Shown here: piece after piece, positions 53,583 through 63,147 of the stretch
How positions within the stretch are numbered: position 1 is the stretch's first letter
Layout of the letters: every line of letters starts with the position of its first letter
NCBI RefSeq assembly: GCF_000702445.1
Contig: NZ_JNIF01000004.1
Span: 620,001 to 684,000 of the forward strand
Length of the DNA stretch: 64,000 nt
Direction: 5' to 3'
Source: Bryobacter aggregatus MPL3
Lineage (GTDB): Bacteria; Acidobacteriota; Terriglobia; Bryobacterales; Bryobacteraceae
Made by a program: the position numbers and the translations under genes
The notes under the pieces: model-generated
Seen by the model: the letters and a program-made list of their open reading frames with translations, nothing else
The model's database searches: none
Told to the model about the DNA's origin: nothing

Positions 53583-55244
53583 TCAGGGGTGGATCTCAAA
53601 GGCAACGATTTTCGTATCGAGCTTGCTCAGGGGCGTATCATGGCCGCCCGCTGCGATGACGACATACTCTTTGCCCGCTTCGACAAAGGTCATTGGCTTG
53701 GCGCGCGCGCTGGTGGGGAGTTTCCACTCTCCGAGCTGTGCGCCTGTTTTCGCGTTGAAGGCACGGAGATAGGGCCCCAGTTCTGCGCCGACAAAGACGT
53801 GTCCGGCCTTGCTGACGGTGAGCCCGCCGAGATTGGGCAAATCGCCCAGTTTCACCTTCCATGCGATGTCGCCTGTCTCGACGTTGACTCCAACCAGCGA
53901 TCCCCAAGGAGGCAACAGGCAAGGTCGTCCGTCCGGCGTCATGAAGAACTCGCGGGACATCGCAAAGTCCGTACCTTTCTGCTCGGTGGTTTCGCGACTC
54001 GGATGGGCCTTGCGCTCGGCTTGGAAATTCTCTTTCGGGATCAGCCGGATGATCGCGGGCAGGTCGTTGACTGGAATCACGAGCATCTTGTCTTTGCGGG
54101 CCCACGCCACGCCGCCCCAGTGCATGCCGCCGATATTGCCAGGGACAATGAGACTCCCCTGGACGCTGGGCGGAGTAAAGATGCCTTCATTGCGTAGTGT
54201 GCGGAAGGTGTCGAGGCAGGCAGGATGGATGTCGGCTTCGCTGATCTGCTGCCGCACGAGTGCGGGAGGTTTGAGCGGAAAAGGTTGTGTTTTGTAAGCA
54301 TCATCGCTGGTGGGCACTGCCCGCTCCTCGACGCCGAAGATGGGCTTGCCGGTGAGTCGATCGAGCAGGAAGAGATGCCCGGTCTTTGAACCCACGGCGA
54401 TTGCTTTGCGCCCCTTGTACTCATACAGCTCCGGCGGACTGGCGACATCGTAATCCCAGATGTCATGGTGTACGGTCTGGAAGGCCCAGACGACCTTTCC
54501 TGTCGCGCCCTCCAGAGCTACGATGCTGTTGGCGTGGCGATTGTCGCCCGGGCGCATCCCGCCGTAGTAATCAGGACTGGCGCTGCCGGTGGGGAGGAAG
54601 ACCAGGCCGCTGGCCTCGTCCACCGTAATGCGGCTCCAGGTATTCGCTGCGCCAGACTTGGAATCTGCGGGAAGAGGATGGAAGGTCCAGCGGAGCTTGC
54701 CTGTCATCGCATCATAGGCGCGCACTTCGCCAGTCGCCATATCGAGACGGCTGTTGTCGGCAATCGCGCTGCCGGTGATGACAAGGTCTTTGAAGATCGC
54801 CGGCGCGCTGGTGACGCCGTACTCGCCCACATAACGGGGCGCACGGCGCAGTCCTTGGGTCAGGTCGATCTCAGCAAAGCCGTTGCAGTGTGCTCCGTTG
54901 GACTTCTCAAGACAAACGAGCCGGCCATCGACGGTACCCAGGTAGAGACGCGTGCCGCGCAGGCTGACACCCCGGTTGGCGAAGTCGCCGTAGTTGCCCT
55001 CGGGGTTGACCCTCAGATCGACGCGCCAGATCTCGCGGCCCGTCACCGCTTGGAGTGCTGCAACCGTGCCTCGTGGCGTGGAAATGTACAGGCGGCCCGC
55101 GTCGTATACGGGCGTGACTTCGAGCGCCGGCGGCTTGCCTCGCTTCGGTTTCTCAAGCGAATCTTTGGTGTCGTAGGTCCAGGCTGGGGTCAGCTTGAGG
55201 TCTGCGGCAGAAAGAGTGAGTGCGAGGAAAAGCAGGAGTCGCAT
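53583..55244 (-). CDS. PQQ-dependent dehydrogenase-like beta-propeller, secreted
   Basis: 553 residues from ATG 55244 (the GTG three bases earlier is less likely). A signal peptide (MRLLLFLALTLSAADL) precedes an eight-bladed propeller with tryptophan-docking-type repeats: VTGREIWRVDL, MTGKLRWTFHPLP, TGKVVWAFQTVHHDIWDYDVASPP and ETGDIAWKVKLGD. The HDIWDYD and GGMHWGGVAW blocks are those of the glucose/methanol dehydrogenase-like family using pyrroloquinoline quinone. Oxidation of a sugar or alcohol in the periplasm is likely, with electrons passed to a cytochrome; the DUF1592 protein upstream could serve, as inference. No pqq biosynthesis genes are in the window. Confidence 0.85.
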   Translation of the reverse strand: MRLLLFLALTLSAADLKLTPAWTYDTKDSLEKPKRGKPPALEVTPVYDAGRLYISTPRGTVAALQAVTGREIWRVDLRVNPEGNYGDFANRGVSLRGTRLYLGTVDGRLVCLEKSNGAHCNGFAEIDLTQGLRRAPRYVGEYGVTSAPAIFKDLVITGSAIADNSRLDMATGEVRAYDAMTGKLRWTFHPLPADSKSGAANTWSRITVDEASGLVFLPTGSASPDYYGGMRPGDNRHANSIVALEGATGKVVWAFQTVHHDIWDYDVASPPELYEYKGRKAIAVGSKTGHLFLLDRLTGKPIFGVEERAVPTSDDAYKTQPFPLKPPALVRQQISEADIHPACLDTFRTLRNEGIFTPPSVQGSLIVPGNIGGMHWGGVAWARKDKMLVIPVNDLPAIIRLIPKENFQAERKAHPSRETTEQKGTDFAMSREFFMTPDGRPCLLPPWGSLVGVNVETGDIAWKVKLGDLPNLGGLTVSKAGHVFVGAELGPYLRAFNAKTGAQLGEWKLPTSARAKPMTFVEAGKEYVVIAAGGHDTPLSKLDTKIVAFEIHP

Positions 55245-55262
55245 CACTCCATTAAAGCGGAC

Positions 55263-56582
55263 TTAGGCGAGGCCTTGCAGCGGCCCCGTACTGTCACCGA
55301 ACGAGGGCTGATCGATTCCCATCCGGTGCAGCATCGCCAGATGCAGATTGCACAGCGGCGTCTTCTTTGCGGCGCGGATGCGGCGTCCGGTTTTCAGCCA
55401 ACCCTTGCCGCTGCCGGCAAGCAGAATGGGAAGATCTTCTTCCTGATGGGAGTTGCCATCCTTGAGCGAACCGCCAAAGAGGATCATCGAATTGTCCAGC
55501 AGCGACTTGCCCCCTTCGTCGAGATTCTTCAGGCGGTTGAGGAAGTAGGCAAACTGCTCCATGTTCCAGTTGATGATCTTCTGGTACTGCAGCTTGTTTT
55601 CTTCGATCTCTCTATGGTGCGAGATGGAATGCCAGTTGCCTTTGACTCCGGGGAGGAAGCCATAGTCCTGCGCGCTTTGGGCATCGCCCATCATCATGCT
55701 GGCGATGCGCGTGCTGTCGGTCCAGAAGGCAAGCACGAGGATATCGAGCATCATGCGGAGGTGTTCGGCGTGTGTCGCTGGAATGCCTGCCGGGGGACGA
55801 TCGACAGGAAGTTTGCCCTTGTTGATCCAGCGCTTCTGAGGACGTTGGGAGGCTTCGATCCGGCGCTCGAGGGATCGCACCGATTCAAAGTATTCATCGA
55901 GACGCGCTTGATCGCTGGTGCTGCCACGGCGGCGCAGGCTCTTGGCCTGATCAAGGACAGCATCGAGCACGCTGGTTTCGTCGCTGGCAACCGCGGCGCT
56001 CACCCGATTGCGGAACAGACGGTCAAAGGCGACCTGAGGCACGATCTCTTTCGGCACCGGCGTGTGCGGGTCTGCCCAGGAGAGGAAGGAGCCCAGGGCG
56101 CGCGGAAAGCCGCCGCCGGCAGTATCAATGCCTGTGCGCGGGGCGTCGATGCCGAGCTCGAAGCTGGGTAATGGCGTCGTCGATCCGATATGACGTGCAG
56201 CCAACTGATCGATCGTCGTGCCACCGGCATCGAGATCGCTGCCGACGGTGCGTTCCACAAAACCGCCAGACAACCAGGCAGGAACTTTGGGCCAATGTCC
56301 GTTGCGGCCCACCGTGTTCTTGTGCCAGAGGTTTTCGATCAGCAGGATGTCGCTCTTGAGGCCTGCGAGCGGCTGGAGGTGCGGTGTGAGCTCGAAGTTC
56401 TCGCTGTCGCCAGGAGGGGTCCAATGGTCAGGACGTACGCCGTTCGGCATGAAGACAAATGCCGTGCGCAGCGGTGGCTCTGTGAGGTTCTCTTGTGCTT
56501 TGGCGAAGGATTCCAACCAGGGGAGAGACATCGCTGCGCCAACACCGCGCAACACCATCCGACGTGAGATTGGTTTCGCCAT
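55263..56582 (-). CDS. DUF1552 domain protein, Tat-exported
   Basis: 439 residues. The twin-arginine leader SRRMVLRGVGAAMSLPWLES is followed by the DUF1552 blocks RTAFVFMPNGVRPDHWTPPGD, SLEIGVD-like PSFELGIDAPRTG, TDSTRIASMMMGDAQS and KSLLDNSMILFGGSLKDGNSH. DUF1552 proteins pair with DUF1592/1588/1585 cytochromes as DUF1501 pairs with PSD1; function is not established. It follows the DUF1592 gene by 20 bp and precedes the PQQ gene by 18 bp, clearly one operon. Confidence 0.92.
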   Translation of the reverse strand: MAKPISRRMVLRGVGAAMSLPWLESFAKAQENLTEPPLRTAFVFMPNGVRPDHWTPPGDSENFELTPHLQPLAGLKSDILLIENLWHKNTVGRNGHWPKVPAWLSGGFVERTVGSDLDAGGTTIDQLAARHIGSTTPLPSFELGIDAPRTGIDTAGGGFPRALGSFLSWADPHTPVPKEIVPQVAFDRLFRNRVSAAVASDETSVLDAVLDQAKSLRRRGSTSDQARLDEYFESVRSLERRIEASQRPQKRWINKGKLPVDRPPAGIPATHAEHLRMMLDILVLAFWTDSTRIASMMMGDAQSAQDYGFLPGVKGNWHSISHHREIEENKLQYQKIINWNMEQFAYFLNRLKNLDEGGKSLLDNSMILFGGSLKDGNSHQEEDLPILLAGSGKGWLKTGRRIRAAKKTPLCNLHLAMLHRMGIDQPSFGDSTGPLQGLA

Positions 56583-56602
56583 TTGGCCTTATATTAACAA
56601 AC

Positions 56603-58855
56603 TTACTTTGTTCCGAGCAGCTTGGGCTTTTCGCGTTTGGGCGCTGCTGTCACTGTAGGGACGAGGACGTCGTCGTAGTTGCGGAACGGAGTGCTCAGAA
56701 CGATTTCGCGCACGAGAACGCGAGCGTTGTAGTTCTGTTTTTCGAGGTGATCGACCAGGCGCTGCACCGTACATTGGTCGCCGTCCTGCAGCGAACGGCC
56801 CAGGGCAAAGCCGAGCATTTTGTTCGTGACGTGACGGAGGAATTCTTCTTTGCGCTGGACTAGAACCTGGCGCAGTTCCACCGGGCCATTGAACTTTTCG
56901 CCCGAGGGCAGGGAACCGGTGACGTCGAGCGCTTTGCCATTGGTTTCGGTATCGCGCCAACGTCCCATCCAATCGAAATTTTCCAGGCTATAGCCGATCG
57001 GGTCCATCAGATTGTGGCAACTCGAACAGGCGGCGTTCGCGCGATGGTTGGCCAGGATCTGGCGCATCGAAAGGCCCTTCTCCGACTTGGCCGCTTCTTC
57101 TAAGGTTGGGATATTCGGCGGCGGCGGTGGGACAGGCGTCCCGAGCAGGGAATCCAGAACCCAAGCTCCACGCAGCACCGGGCTGCCCATTTTGTAGTGA
57201 GAGGTCATGGCCAGAACGCTTGCCATTCCGAGGACTCCGGCACGGCGTTCGTCAGGCCACTCGACGCGCTGGAAGGAGTCTGTGAGCGGCGTCTTGACCT
57301 TGTCCTCCACCTGGTAGAACTTCGCCAAGCGAGCTGTCATGAACGTGTAGTTTCCGTTCAGAATCTCGAGCAGGCTGCGGCCTCCGTTGAGGATGTGCTG
57401 GAAGAACATCACGGGCTCCTCCCGCAGTTGTGCTGCAACCTCGGGCGTGTAGTACTGCTGGAGTTCCGTGAGCAGCGGCACGACGCGGCCGCCGACTTCA
57501 TTGGTGCCGAGCCATTGGCCAACAAAGGCGTTGGCAAAGGCGCGGGAACGGGGATGGTCAATCATGCGATCAACCTGTTCCGCCAGGACCGCCGGGTCCT
57601 GTAGCTTGTTCTGGGCCGCAAGATGGAGGAGTTCTTCATCCGGCATGGTGGACCAAAGGAAGTAAGACAGGCGGGAGGCCATGTCGTATTGGCTGACCGG
57701 ATGCATGCCTTTCGCGTTGGCCCGCTCTTCTGCCCGGAACAGAAAACGCGGAGAAACTAACACGCCTTTGAGTGCCAGCTTGAGGGACTCCTCATAAGGG
57801 CCGCCGCGTTCGGCGGCGCGGTTGAAGATGGCATAGAAGCGATCGACTTCGCTCTTCTCGACCGGGCCTCGGTAGGCCTTGGCGAGGAAGCCAGCCAGCA
57901 GCCGTCTGGCGAAGCCATGGGGGTCGATCGGAGCCTCACCTGCTTCGATGCCGAAGAGGCGATGGTGCAGCGCGAGTTTCTCGGCGCTGGGCGGTTCCGG
58001 CTTTTGCTCGACCGTGAGGCTGTAGAAATTGACCGGATGGTCCTGGTTCACGATGGTAAAGCGATGAGTGCCGCGGTCGAGATTGGCGATGTGGATCCGT
58101 GTCGTGGCGCCGCCGTCGGAGTCGCGCGGGTAATGCAACTGAGAGCCGAGAATGCCATCAACCATGACAGCTACATCGACTGGACGATCTTTGGGACGAT
58201 CGATCGATACCTTCAGGTTGTACTGACCAGGGACAAAAACTTCCGTCTCAAAGCTCATCTCCTCATTGATCTTGAGCTTGTGTCCCGGCATGAGCTTGCT
58301 GAAGTAGGGAGTGTAGACGACGCGATCGAGGATCTTTTGCGCCGCCTCCATGTAGCGTTCGAGCATCATGGGGGGAATGTAGAGTGTTTCGCCGTTGGTA
58401 TCGAAGCCTGCGCCGCCCGATTCATCGGCAGGGAAGAGATCGCCGACATTGATGTCGATCCCGAAGAGATCCCGAATGGTGTTGTGGTATTCGCGCCGGT
58501 TCAAGCGCCGGGGTGGGACGTTGCCTGCAAACTCGCCGGTGCTGCAGGCGGTCTCGCGGAGCCGGTCTTCGATCCAGGTTCCGACGCGGAGCCGGTCCTC
58601 TTCACTCAGCTTCGCCGCCGCTACGCCGGGTGGCATGGTGCGGTTGCGAAGCTGAATGGCGACGTCGCGCCAGAGGAGGCGCTTCTTCTCAAGATCGGAA
58701 GCCGTTTCCGCCTTCAGGAAATCGATGCGGGAACGGCTATTCGCAGGATTGTGGCAAGCCAGACAATTCTGTTGCAGCACAGGCTTAATCTTGGTTGAGA
58801 AGTCGTCTCCCTGCATCAGGGAGACGCTCATTAAGAAAAGTACAATGCTGCGCAT
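56603..58855 (-). CDS. DUF1592/DUF1588/DUF1585-type cytochrome protein
   Basis: 750 residues. A short signal peptide leads to CLACH at 31-35 (planctomycete cytochrome c type, PSCyt1-like), then DUF1587 (PPRRLNRREYHNTIRDLFGI), a carbohydrate-binding-like beta region (about 200-290), DUF1595/DUF1592 (about 310-480: LKGVLVSPRFLFRAE, DMASRLSYFLWSTMPDEELL), DUF1588 (GVLGMASVLAMTSHYKMGSPVLRG, with ACSSCHNLMDPIGYSLENFD near 613) and DUF1585. The set is complete. Probably a periplasmic redox protein paired with the DUF1552 product. It starts 8 bp after the acnA stop, so part of its transcription may come from acnA. Confidence 0.92.
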   Translation of the reverse strand: MRSIVLFLMSVSLMQGDDFSTKIKPVLQQNCLACHNPANSRSRIDFLKAETASDLEKKRLLWRDVAIQLRNRTMPPGVAAAKLSEEDRLRVGTWIEDRLRETACSTGEFAGNVPPRRLNRREYHNTIRDLFGIDINVGDLFPADESGGAGFDTNGETLYIPPMMLERYMEAAQKILDRVVYTPYFSKLMPGHKLKINEEMSFETEVFVPGQYNLKVSIDRPKDRPVDVAVMVDGILGSQLHYPRDSDGGATTRIHIANLDRGTHRFTIVNQDHPVNFYSLTVEQKPEPPSAEKLALHHRLFGIEAGEAPIDPHGFARRLLAGFLAKAYRGPVEKSEVDRFYAIFNRAAERGGPYEESLKLALKGVLVSPRFLFRAEERANAKGMHPVSQYDMASRLSYFLWSTMPDEELLHLAAQNKLQDPAVLAEQVDRMIDHPRSRAFANAFVGQWLGTNEVGGRVVPLLTELQQYYTPEVAAQLREEPVMFFQHILNGGRSLLEILNGNYTFMTARLAKFYQVEDKVKTPLTDSFQRVEWPDERRAGVLGMASVLAMTSHYKMGSPVLRGAWVLDSLLGTPVPPPPPNIPTLEEAAKSEKGLSMRQILANHRANAACSSCHNLMDPIGYSLENFDWMGRWRDTETNGKALDVTGSLPSGEKFNGPVELRQVLVQRKEEFLRHVTNKMLGFALGRSLQDGDQCTVQRLVDHLEKQNYNARVLVREIVLSTPFRNYDDVLVPTVTAAPKREKPKLLGTK

Positions 58856-58863
58856 CCCACTAT

Positions 58864-61542
58864 CTAAACACTAGCCGGGACTGCTGTCTTGGCCAAATTG
58901 CGAAGAACGTAGGGCAGGATGCCGCCGTTGCGGAAATAGATCGCCTCAACTGGGGTGTCGATGCGAACCTTCACCGTGAAGCTCTTGCTGACGCCGTCCG
59001 GAGCAGTTGCGATCACCTTCGCCTTCTTCAACCCGCCGACTGCTGCGGAGACGCCTTCAATCGCGAAGGTCTCTGTGCCGGTAAGGCCCAGTGTCTTGCG
59101 ATCTTCGCCGGGCAGGAATTCGCAAGGCAGAACGCCCATTCCTACCAGGTTGGAGCGATGGATGCGTTCGAAGCTTTCGGCAATCACTGCCTTGACTCCA
59201 AGCAGATTGGTGCCCTTGGCGGCCCAGTCGCGTGACGATCCGGAACCGTATTCTTTGCCCGCAATGATGATGAGCGACTTGTGTTCCGCTTTGTACTTCA
59301 TCGCGGCATCGTAGATGCTCAACTGCTCGCCAGAGGGCAGGTGCTTGGTAAAGCCGCCTTCAACGCCATCGAGCATTTCGTTCTTGAGGCGGACATTGGC
59401 AAAGGTACCGCGGGTCATCACTTCGTCGTTGCCGCGGCGTGCGCCGTAGCCGTTGAAATCGACAGGAGCGACGCCCAGGCTCATGAGGTACTTGCCGGCG
59501 GGCACGTCCTTCTTGAAGGAACCGGCCGGTGAGATGTGGTCGGTGGTGATCGAATCACCAAGAACGGCCAGCGCGTACATGCCGTTCAAATCCTCGAGCG
59601 GCGCATTGGGGTCACGCATGTCCTCGAAGTAGGGCGGATGCTTGATATAGGTCGACTTCGGATCCCAGGCAAAGAGATCGCCAGTGGGAGTCTTCATACT
59701 CTTCCACTGTTCGTTGCCTTCAAAGACGCTGGCATATTCGCGAGCGAATTGATCGGCGGTGACGAACTGTCCGACTGCTTCGTTGACTTCCTCCTGGCTC
59801 GGCCAGATGTCCTTCAGATAGACGTCTTCGCCATCCTTGCCTTTACCCAGCGGCTCGGTGGTGAGGTCGATATCGACGCGGCCAGCTAGTGCATAAGCAA
59901 CGACCAGCGGCGGCGAGGCGAGGTAGTTGGCGCGAACCTGCGCATTCACACGGCCTTCGAAGTTACGATTGCCGCTGAGCACGGCGGCCACCACCATGTT
60001 GTGGTCGGTGACGGCATGGCTGACCGAATCCGGCAGCGGACCGCTATTGCCGATGCAAGTGGTGCAGCCGTAGCCCACCAGATTGAAGCGCAGGGCATCG
60101 AGATAGGGCTGCAGACCGCTGGCATTCAGATACTCAGTCACCACCTTGGATCCGGGGGCCAGAGAACTCTTCACCCAGGGCTTCGACATGAGGCCCTTCT
60201 CGATGGCCTTCTTGGCCAGCAATCCGGCGCCGATCATGACGCTCGGGTTCGAGGTGTTGGTGCAGCTTGTGATGGCCGCGATGACGACAGCGCCTTCCGG
60301 CATGTCAACCTTCTCACCCTGCATGTTGACCGATGCAACCTTGGGCTCGGGCGTTGTGCTGAGGAAGCTGGCCTTGACGCCAGACAGCGCGATGCGGTCC
60401 TGCGGACGCTTCGGCCCGGCGAGCGAGGGCTCGACGCTGGCCAGATCGAGTTCGAGCGTTGCGTTGAACTCCGGCTCCGGCGTGTTCTCTTCGAGGAAAA
60501 GACCCTGTTCCTTGTAATAAGCCTCGGCGAGTTCGATGAGGTGCTTGGGACGGTTGGAGAGCCGCATGTAGTCCAGGCTCTTGTTGTCGATCGGGAAGAA
60601 GCCGATGGTGGCGCCGTATTCCGGGGCCATGTTCGCGATGGTGGCGCGGTCTGCCAGACTCAGAGCAGGCATGCCCGGGCCATAGAATTCAACAAACTTG
60701 CCGACAACGCCCTTCTTGCGCAGAAGCTGGGTGACCATCAATACGAGGTCGGTGGCAGTTGCTCCGGCAGCGAGTTTGCCGTGGAGCTTGAAGCCCACCA
60801 CTTCGGGCAACAGCATCGACATCGGCTGGCCGAGCATACAGGCCTCGGCTTCAATGCCGCCCACGCCCCAGCCGACAACACCCAGGCCGTTGATCATGGT
60901 GGTGTGCGAGTCCGTGCCGACGAGAGTGTCAGGATAAGCCTGCACCACGTCTTTGTCATCATTGACGAAAACCACAGGCGCAAGGTATTCGAGGTTCACC
61001 TGGTGAACGATGCCGGTGCCGGGCGGAACCGCACGGAAGTTGCGGAAGGCGGTTTGAGCCCAGCGGAGCAGGGCATAGCGCTCACTGTTGCGCTGGAATT
61101 CAAGAAGGACATTGAGGTCGAAAGAGTCCTTGGTGCCGTAATTGTCGACTTGTACGGAGTGGTCAATGACGAGGTCGACGGGGATGAGCGGATTGGCCAG
61201 TTTCGGATCCGCGCCCATCTTCTGGAGCGCATCGCGCATCGCAGCGAGATCGACGACGCAAGGCACGCCAGTGAAGTCCTGGAGCAGCACGCGCGCAGGG
61301 CGGTAATTGATCTCCTGTGCTGGCGCAGAGAGGTTCCACTGCGAAACGTATTCGATGTCGCTTTTTTTGACCGTAAGGTCATCCTCAAAGCGAAGAAGGT
61401 TCTCAATCAGAATGCGGATCGAGACGGGGATGCGCTTCATGTCGAAGCCAACGCGCGATAGCGCGGAGAGGCGATAAATCTCGTAGTCACGGCCGCCGAC
61501 CGTTAGCGAGGACGCGGCGCCGAAAGAATTCCGATTGCTCAT
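58864..61542 (-). CDS. acnA: Aconitate hydratase A
   Basis: 892 residues from ATG 61542, matching AcnA length; a longer frame upstream would cross the divergent zwf promoter region. The [4Fe-4S] cysteines are in [14 protein letters not shown] and [35 protein letters not shown], the swivel-domain [13 protein letters not shown] and [15 protein letters not shown] are all intact. It interconverts citrate and isocitrate in the TCA cycle, and related proteins bind RNA under iron limitation. A TACACT box lies 14 nt upstream of the start. The DUF1592 gene follows 8 bp after its stop. Confidence 0.95.
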   Translation of the reverse strand: MSNRNSFGAASSLTVGGRDYEIYRLSALSRVGFDMKRIPVSIRILIENLLRFEDDLTVKKSDIEYVSQWNLSAPAQEINYRPARVLLQDFTGVPCVVDLAAMRDALQKMGADPKLANPLIPVDLVIDHSVQVDNYGTKDSFDLNVLLEFQRNSERYALLRWAQTAFRNFRAVPPGTGIVHQVNLEYLAPVVFVNDDKDVVQAYPDTLVGTDSHTTMINGLGVVGWGVGGIEAEACMLGQPMSMLLPEVVGFKLHGKLAAGATATDLVLMVTQLLRKKGVVGKFVEFYGPGMPALSLADRATIANMAPEYGATIGFFPIDNKSLDYMRLSNRPKHLIELAEAYYKEQGLFLEENTPEPEFNATLELDLASVEPSLAGPKRPQDRIALSGVKASFLSTTPEPKVASVNMQGEKVDMPEGAVVIAAITSCTNTSNPSVMIGAGLLAKKAIEKGLMSKPWVKSSLAPGSKVVTEYLNASGLQPYLDALRFNLVGYGCTTCIGNSGPLPDSVSHAVTDHNMVVAAVLSGNRNFEGRVNAQVRANYLASPPLVVAYALAGRVDIDLTTEPLGKGKDGEDVYLKDIWPSQEEVNEAVGQFVTADQFAREYASVFEGNEQWKSMKTPTGDLFAWDPKSTYIKHPPYFEDMRDPNAPLEDLNGMYALAVLGDSITTDHISPAGSFKKDVPAGKYLMSLGVAPVDFNGYGARRGNDEVMTRGTFANVRLKNEMLDGVEGGFTKHLPSGEQLSIYDAAMKYKAEHKSLIIIAGKEYGSGSSRDWAAKGTNLLGVKAVIAESFERIHRSNLVGMGVLPCEFLPGEDRKTLGLTGTETFAIEGVSAAVGGLKKAKVIATAPDGVSKSFTVKVRIDTPVEAIYFRNGGILPYVLRNLAKTAVPASV

Positions 61543-61608
61543 AAGTTGCCAACTCCAGTGTATCGCGCAGGTTATTGCAGGCATTCTGTTGCTATCCTCA
61601 GACTGGCT

Positions 61609-63147
61609 ATGACGGACGCCGCCTCTTCCAACCCTTTTCATGATCCGCTTCGCTTTGAAAAGCGAATCCCTCCTTGCTCCGTGCTGATTTTCGGCGCCAA
61701 TGGCGACCTCACGATGAGGAAGTTGCTGCCGGCACTGTATCGGCTTGCATACGAGCGCAAATTACCAAGCGGCTTCTCGATCGTCGGGAATTCCCGCACT
61801 GCGATGACGCACGAACAATTCCGGGAAAAGATGCGCGTCAGTGTAGAAAAATTCATCGAGAATTCTCCCTTCGATGCGGCGCTCTGGGAAGACTTTGCCC
61901 GTGGCATCTTCTATATCGCGGGTGACATTTCCGATCCTGCCTGCTACTTGGCGATGAAGCAGCAACTCGATCAGATTGAGAAGGATCGTGGAACAGGTGG
62001 CAACGTGTTGTTCTACCTGTCCACCCAGCCGAGTTTCTACGCGAGTGTTGTCGAGCATCTCGGGGCATCCGGTCTCTCCAAGCACGAGGGCGGTGGTTGG
62101 CGCCGGGTGGTGATCGAGAAGCCTTTTGGCCACGATCTGGAGAGTGCGCAAGAGTTGAATCGTCGCATCAGTACAGTGTTCAGCGAGCGCGACATTTACC
62201 GGATTGACCATTACCTCGGTAAAGAGACTGTGCAGAATGTGTTGGCCTTCCGCTTTGGCAATACGATTTTTGAGCCGCTCTGGAACCGGCAATACATCAG
62301 CCATGTGCAGGTGACCGGCGCGGAGAGCATTGGTGTCGAAGGCCGTGGCGCTTATTACCAGGAAGCGGGTGCGCTGCGCGACATGATTCAGAATCATCTG
62401 TTGCAGGTGCTGGCGACAGTGACGATGGAGGCGCCCAGCCAGTTTGAGTCCGATACAGTGCGCGATGAGCGTGCCAAGCTGCTGCGGTCAATTAAGATTC
62501 TGAAGCCGGATGAAGTGGAAGCGAATGCGGTGAAGGGCCAATACGGCCCCGCCCGGATTGGCAATGAAGATGTGCCGGGCTTCCGCCAGGAGCATGGCGT
62601 CAATCCTGAGGCGCAAACGGATACCTACGCTGCTGTCACTTTCTTTATCGACAACTGGCGTTGGGCAGGTGTGCCCTTTTATGTGCGTACGGGCAAGCGT
62701 CTGCCCAAGCGCGTGACGGATATCGCGATTCGTTTCCATCCTGCCCCCTTATCGCTGTTCAATAGCGGAGAGATTTCTCCCGCGCCGAATCTTCTGATTC
62801 TGCGAATCCAACCGGATGAAGGCATCTCGTTGCGCTTCCAATCGAAGGACCCAGCAGGCGGTGGGATGAAGTTACGGCCGGTCTCGATGGATTTCAACTA
62901 TGGCTCGAGCTTTGGCACCCGTACGCCTTCCGCCTACGAAACCTTGCTGCTCGATGCACTGGGTGGCGACAGTACGCTGTACACGCGCCAGGACATGGTG
63001 GAAGCGAGTTGGCGTGCCGTAGAGCCAATTCTCAATTGTTGGAATAATACAAAGTATAAATTCCCGAACTACGACGCTGGCACCTGGGGGCCAAAAGCTT
63101 CCGATGAGATGCTGGCGCGCCGTGGGCATACATGGAGGATTCCATGA
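61609..63147 (+). CDS. zwf: Glucose-6-phosphate 1-dehydrogenase
   Basis: 512 residues from ATG 61609. The NADP-binding loop reads [13 protein letters not shown] and the active-site motif [13 protein letters not shown] carries the catalytic His; [25 protein letters not shown]-type [15 protein letters not shown] and [11 protein letters not shown] complete the family. It oxidises glucose-6-phosphate to 6-phosphogluconolactone, making NADPH. A TATCCT box lies 10 nt before the ATG. Its stop overlaps the opcA start (ATGA), the usual arrangement where OpcA activates Zwf. Confidence 0.96.
   Translation: MTDAASSNPFHDPLRFEKRIPPCSVLIFGANGDLTMRKLLPALYRLAYERKLPSGFSIVGNSRTAMTHEQFREKMRVSVEKFIENSPFDAALWEDFARGIFYIAGDISDPACYLAMKQQLDQIEKDRGTGGNVLFYLSTQPSFYASVVEHLGASGLSKHEGGGWRRVVIEKPFGHDLESAQELNRRISTVFSERDIYRIDHYLGKETVQNVLAFRFGNTIFEPLWNRQYISHVQVTGAESIGVEGRGAYYQEAGALRDMIQNHLLQVLATVTMEAPSQFESDTVRDERAKLLRSIKILKPDEVEANAVKGQYGPARIGNEDVPGFRQEHGVNPEAQTDTYAAVTFFIDNWRWAGVPFYVRTGKRLPKRVTDIAIRFHPAPLSLFNSGEISPAPNLLILRIQPDEGISLRFQSKDPAGGGMKLRPVSMDFNYGSSFGTRTPSAYETLLLDALGGDSTLYTRQDMVEASWRAVEPILNCWNNTKYKFPNYDAGTWGPKASDEMLARRGHTWRIP

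Noticed and set aside
54465-56171. Plus-strand open frame of 568 codons opposite PQQ and DUF1552 genes
   Set aside because: Spans two real genes and their spacer antisense; no recognisable domain.
60001-61461. Plus-strand open frame of 486 codons opposite acnA
   Set aside because: Antisense shadow of a highly conserved enzyme.
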